From positions 1,066,931-1,130,930 of the forward strand of contig JAKFUK010000001.1 of NCBI GenBank assembly GCA_021732745.1: 64,000 bases of DNA, written 5' to 3'. The stretch is from Nevskia sp. GTDB lineage: Bacteria; Pseudomonadota; Gammaproteobacteria; Nevskiales; Nevskiaceae. Below are positions 63,607-64,000 of the stretch, piece after piece; positions within the stretch are counted from its first letter, which is position 1; every line of letters begins with the position of its first letter. The notes beneath the pieces were generated by a model that saw nothing but the letters and a program-made list of their open reading frames with translations, was not told where the DNA came from and did no database searches. A program made the position numbers and the translations under genes.

Positions 63607-64000
63607 TCATGACGCTGAATCGAGTGCCCGCAGCAAACGCTCCAGCGATTCGGTGCCGCTGCCCGCCGGATCGTTGTTTGAATCGGGTGTCGCCAGGGCC
63701 TTGCGCACGCTCAGGTTGTAGGCAGCCTGATCGCGCAATTGCTGCAACGCCGGCCGGCTCAGCGCTTGCCGGCGCAGGGCCGGCTCGGCACGCGTCCAGC
63801 GCGCCAGCCAGGCCTCCACCGAAGCGGGTTGCCAGTCGTCGCGCGCCGTGAATTCGCTGGCGTCGGCTTCCAGATCGGCCAGCGGCGTGCGCGCCGCAAC
63901 CGGAGCAACCGGTGAGAGCGCGTCCTCCGGCGCTTTCAGCAGCCAGACCAATGCACCCGCGACCACCAGCATGCCGATGCCGAACAAGGCCCAGTATTTC
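63607..64000 (-). CDS. Partial hypothetical protein with N-terminal membrane helix
   Basis: The open frame runs off the right edge, so the N terminus is missing. The visible 131 codons begin KYWALFGIGMLVVAGALVWL, a membrane helix, followed by KAPEDALSP and a helical, soluble remainder (DDWQPASVEAWLARWTRAEP, ALSRPALQQLRDQAAYNLSVRKAL). I do not recognise the family. It is upstream of the TPS operon on the same strand, with a 240-base gap, and could be the end of an unrelated gene. Confidence 0.7.
   Translation of the reverse strand, partial: KYWALFGIGMLVVAGALVWLLKAPEDALSPVAPVAARTPLADLEADASEFTARDDWQPASVEAWLARWTRAEPALRRQALSRPALQQLRDQAAYNLSVRKALATPDSNNDPAGSGTESLERLLRALDSAS

Overview
The window reads as chromosomal DNA of a high-GC Gammaproteobacterium. 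Family-level clues are a proteobacterial FlhA, an E. coli-type PurB, a Grx4-type monothiol glutaredoxin, an Fe-type SodB and a GreB relative. Nevskiales/Solimonadaceae or Xanthomonadales-like affiliation is my inference only. Genes are tightly packed with many 4-base ATGA/GTGA overlaps. I saw no rRNA, tRNA, CRISPR array, insertion sequence or prophage.

Layout. (1) 1-2713: the 5' part of flhA (minus), then a type II restriction-modification pair (5mC methylase and an NgoMIV-like nuclease, site GCCGGC). (2) 2814-6875: a hypothetical gene and fumC (minus), then purB and a small PLD-like gene (plus). (3) 6934-14010: a seven-gene minus-strand run with minimal spacing: HMW FabG-like reductase, ribA, an ABC1/UbiB-like kinase, pyrD, an OmpA-family porin with TSP3 repeats, a DUF1289 protein and a 4HBT thioesterase. 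(4) 14474-31530: mostly housekeeping and accessory metabolism: an Ala/Pro-rich membrane protein, a histidine phosphatase, a 2OG-Fe oxygenase, a saccharopine-dehydrogenase-like reductase, an oxidoreductase-like small protein, an esterase, an acyltransferase, a diguanylate cyclase and PAS histidine kinase, a GST, a dienelactone hydrolase, an odd GreB-like factor, grxD, sodB, argF and nadC. (5) 31601-44171: a soluble-adenylyl-cyclase-like ATPase, a ketosynthase-III homologue without its cysteine coupled to a flavin amine oxidase, a ThDP enzyme, a cNMP-binding/DUF1003 protein, sppA and cysC. (6) 44275-63364 (minus): a two-partner secretion operon: a small upstream ORF, an unusual TpsB, a 4885-residue TpsA adhesin, a SapC-family protein and an exported protein. 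(7) A partial membrane-anchored gene at the right edge.

The most unusual part is region 6. The TpsB has a possible lipoprotein signal, a long Pro/Ala linker and a duplicated POTRA module. Its TpsA partner carries about ten in-frame 261-bp tandem repeats. The transcript probably starts with a leader able to form mutually exclusive hairpins. SapC and an exported protein follow in the same operon with 8-base overlap and 4-base spacing.

Two dispersed repeat families shape the intergenic space. One is a short hairpin (core GTCCGGATTCATCCGGAC) whose flanking TAG forms the stop codon of three separate genes. The other is a long A/G-rich inverted repeat (CGCAGAGAACGC type and relatives, five loci) that forms giant hairpins between genes and in one case encodes the C-terminal tail of a protein.
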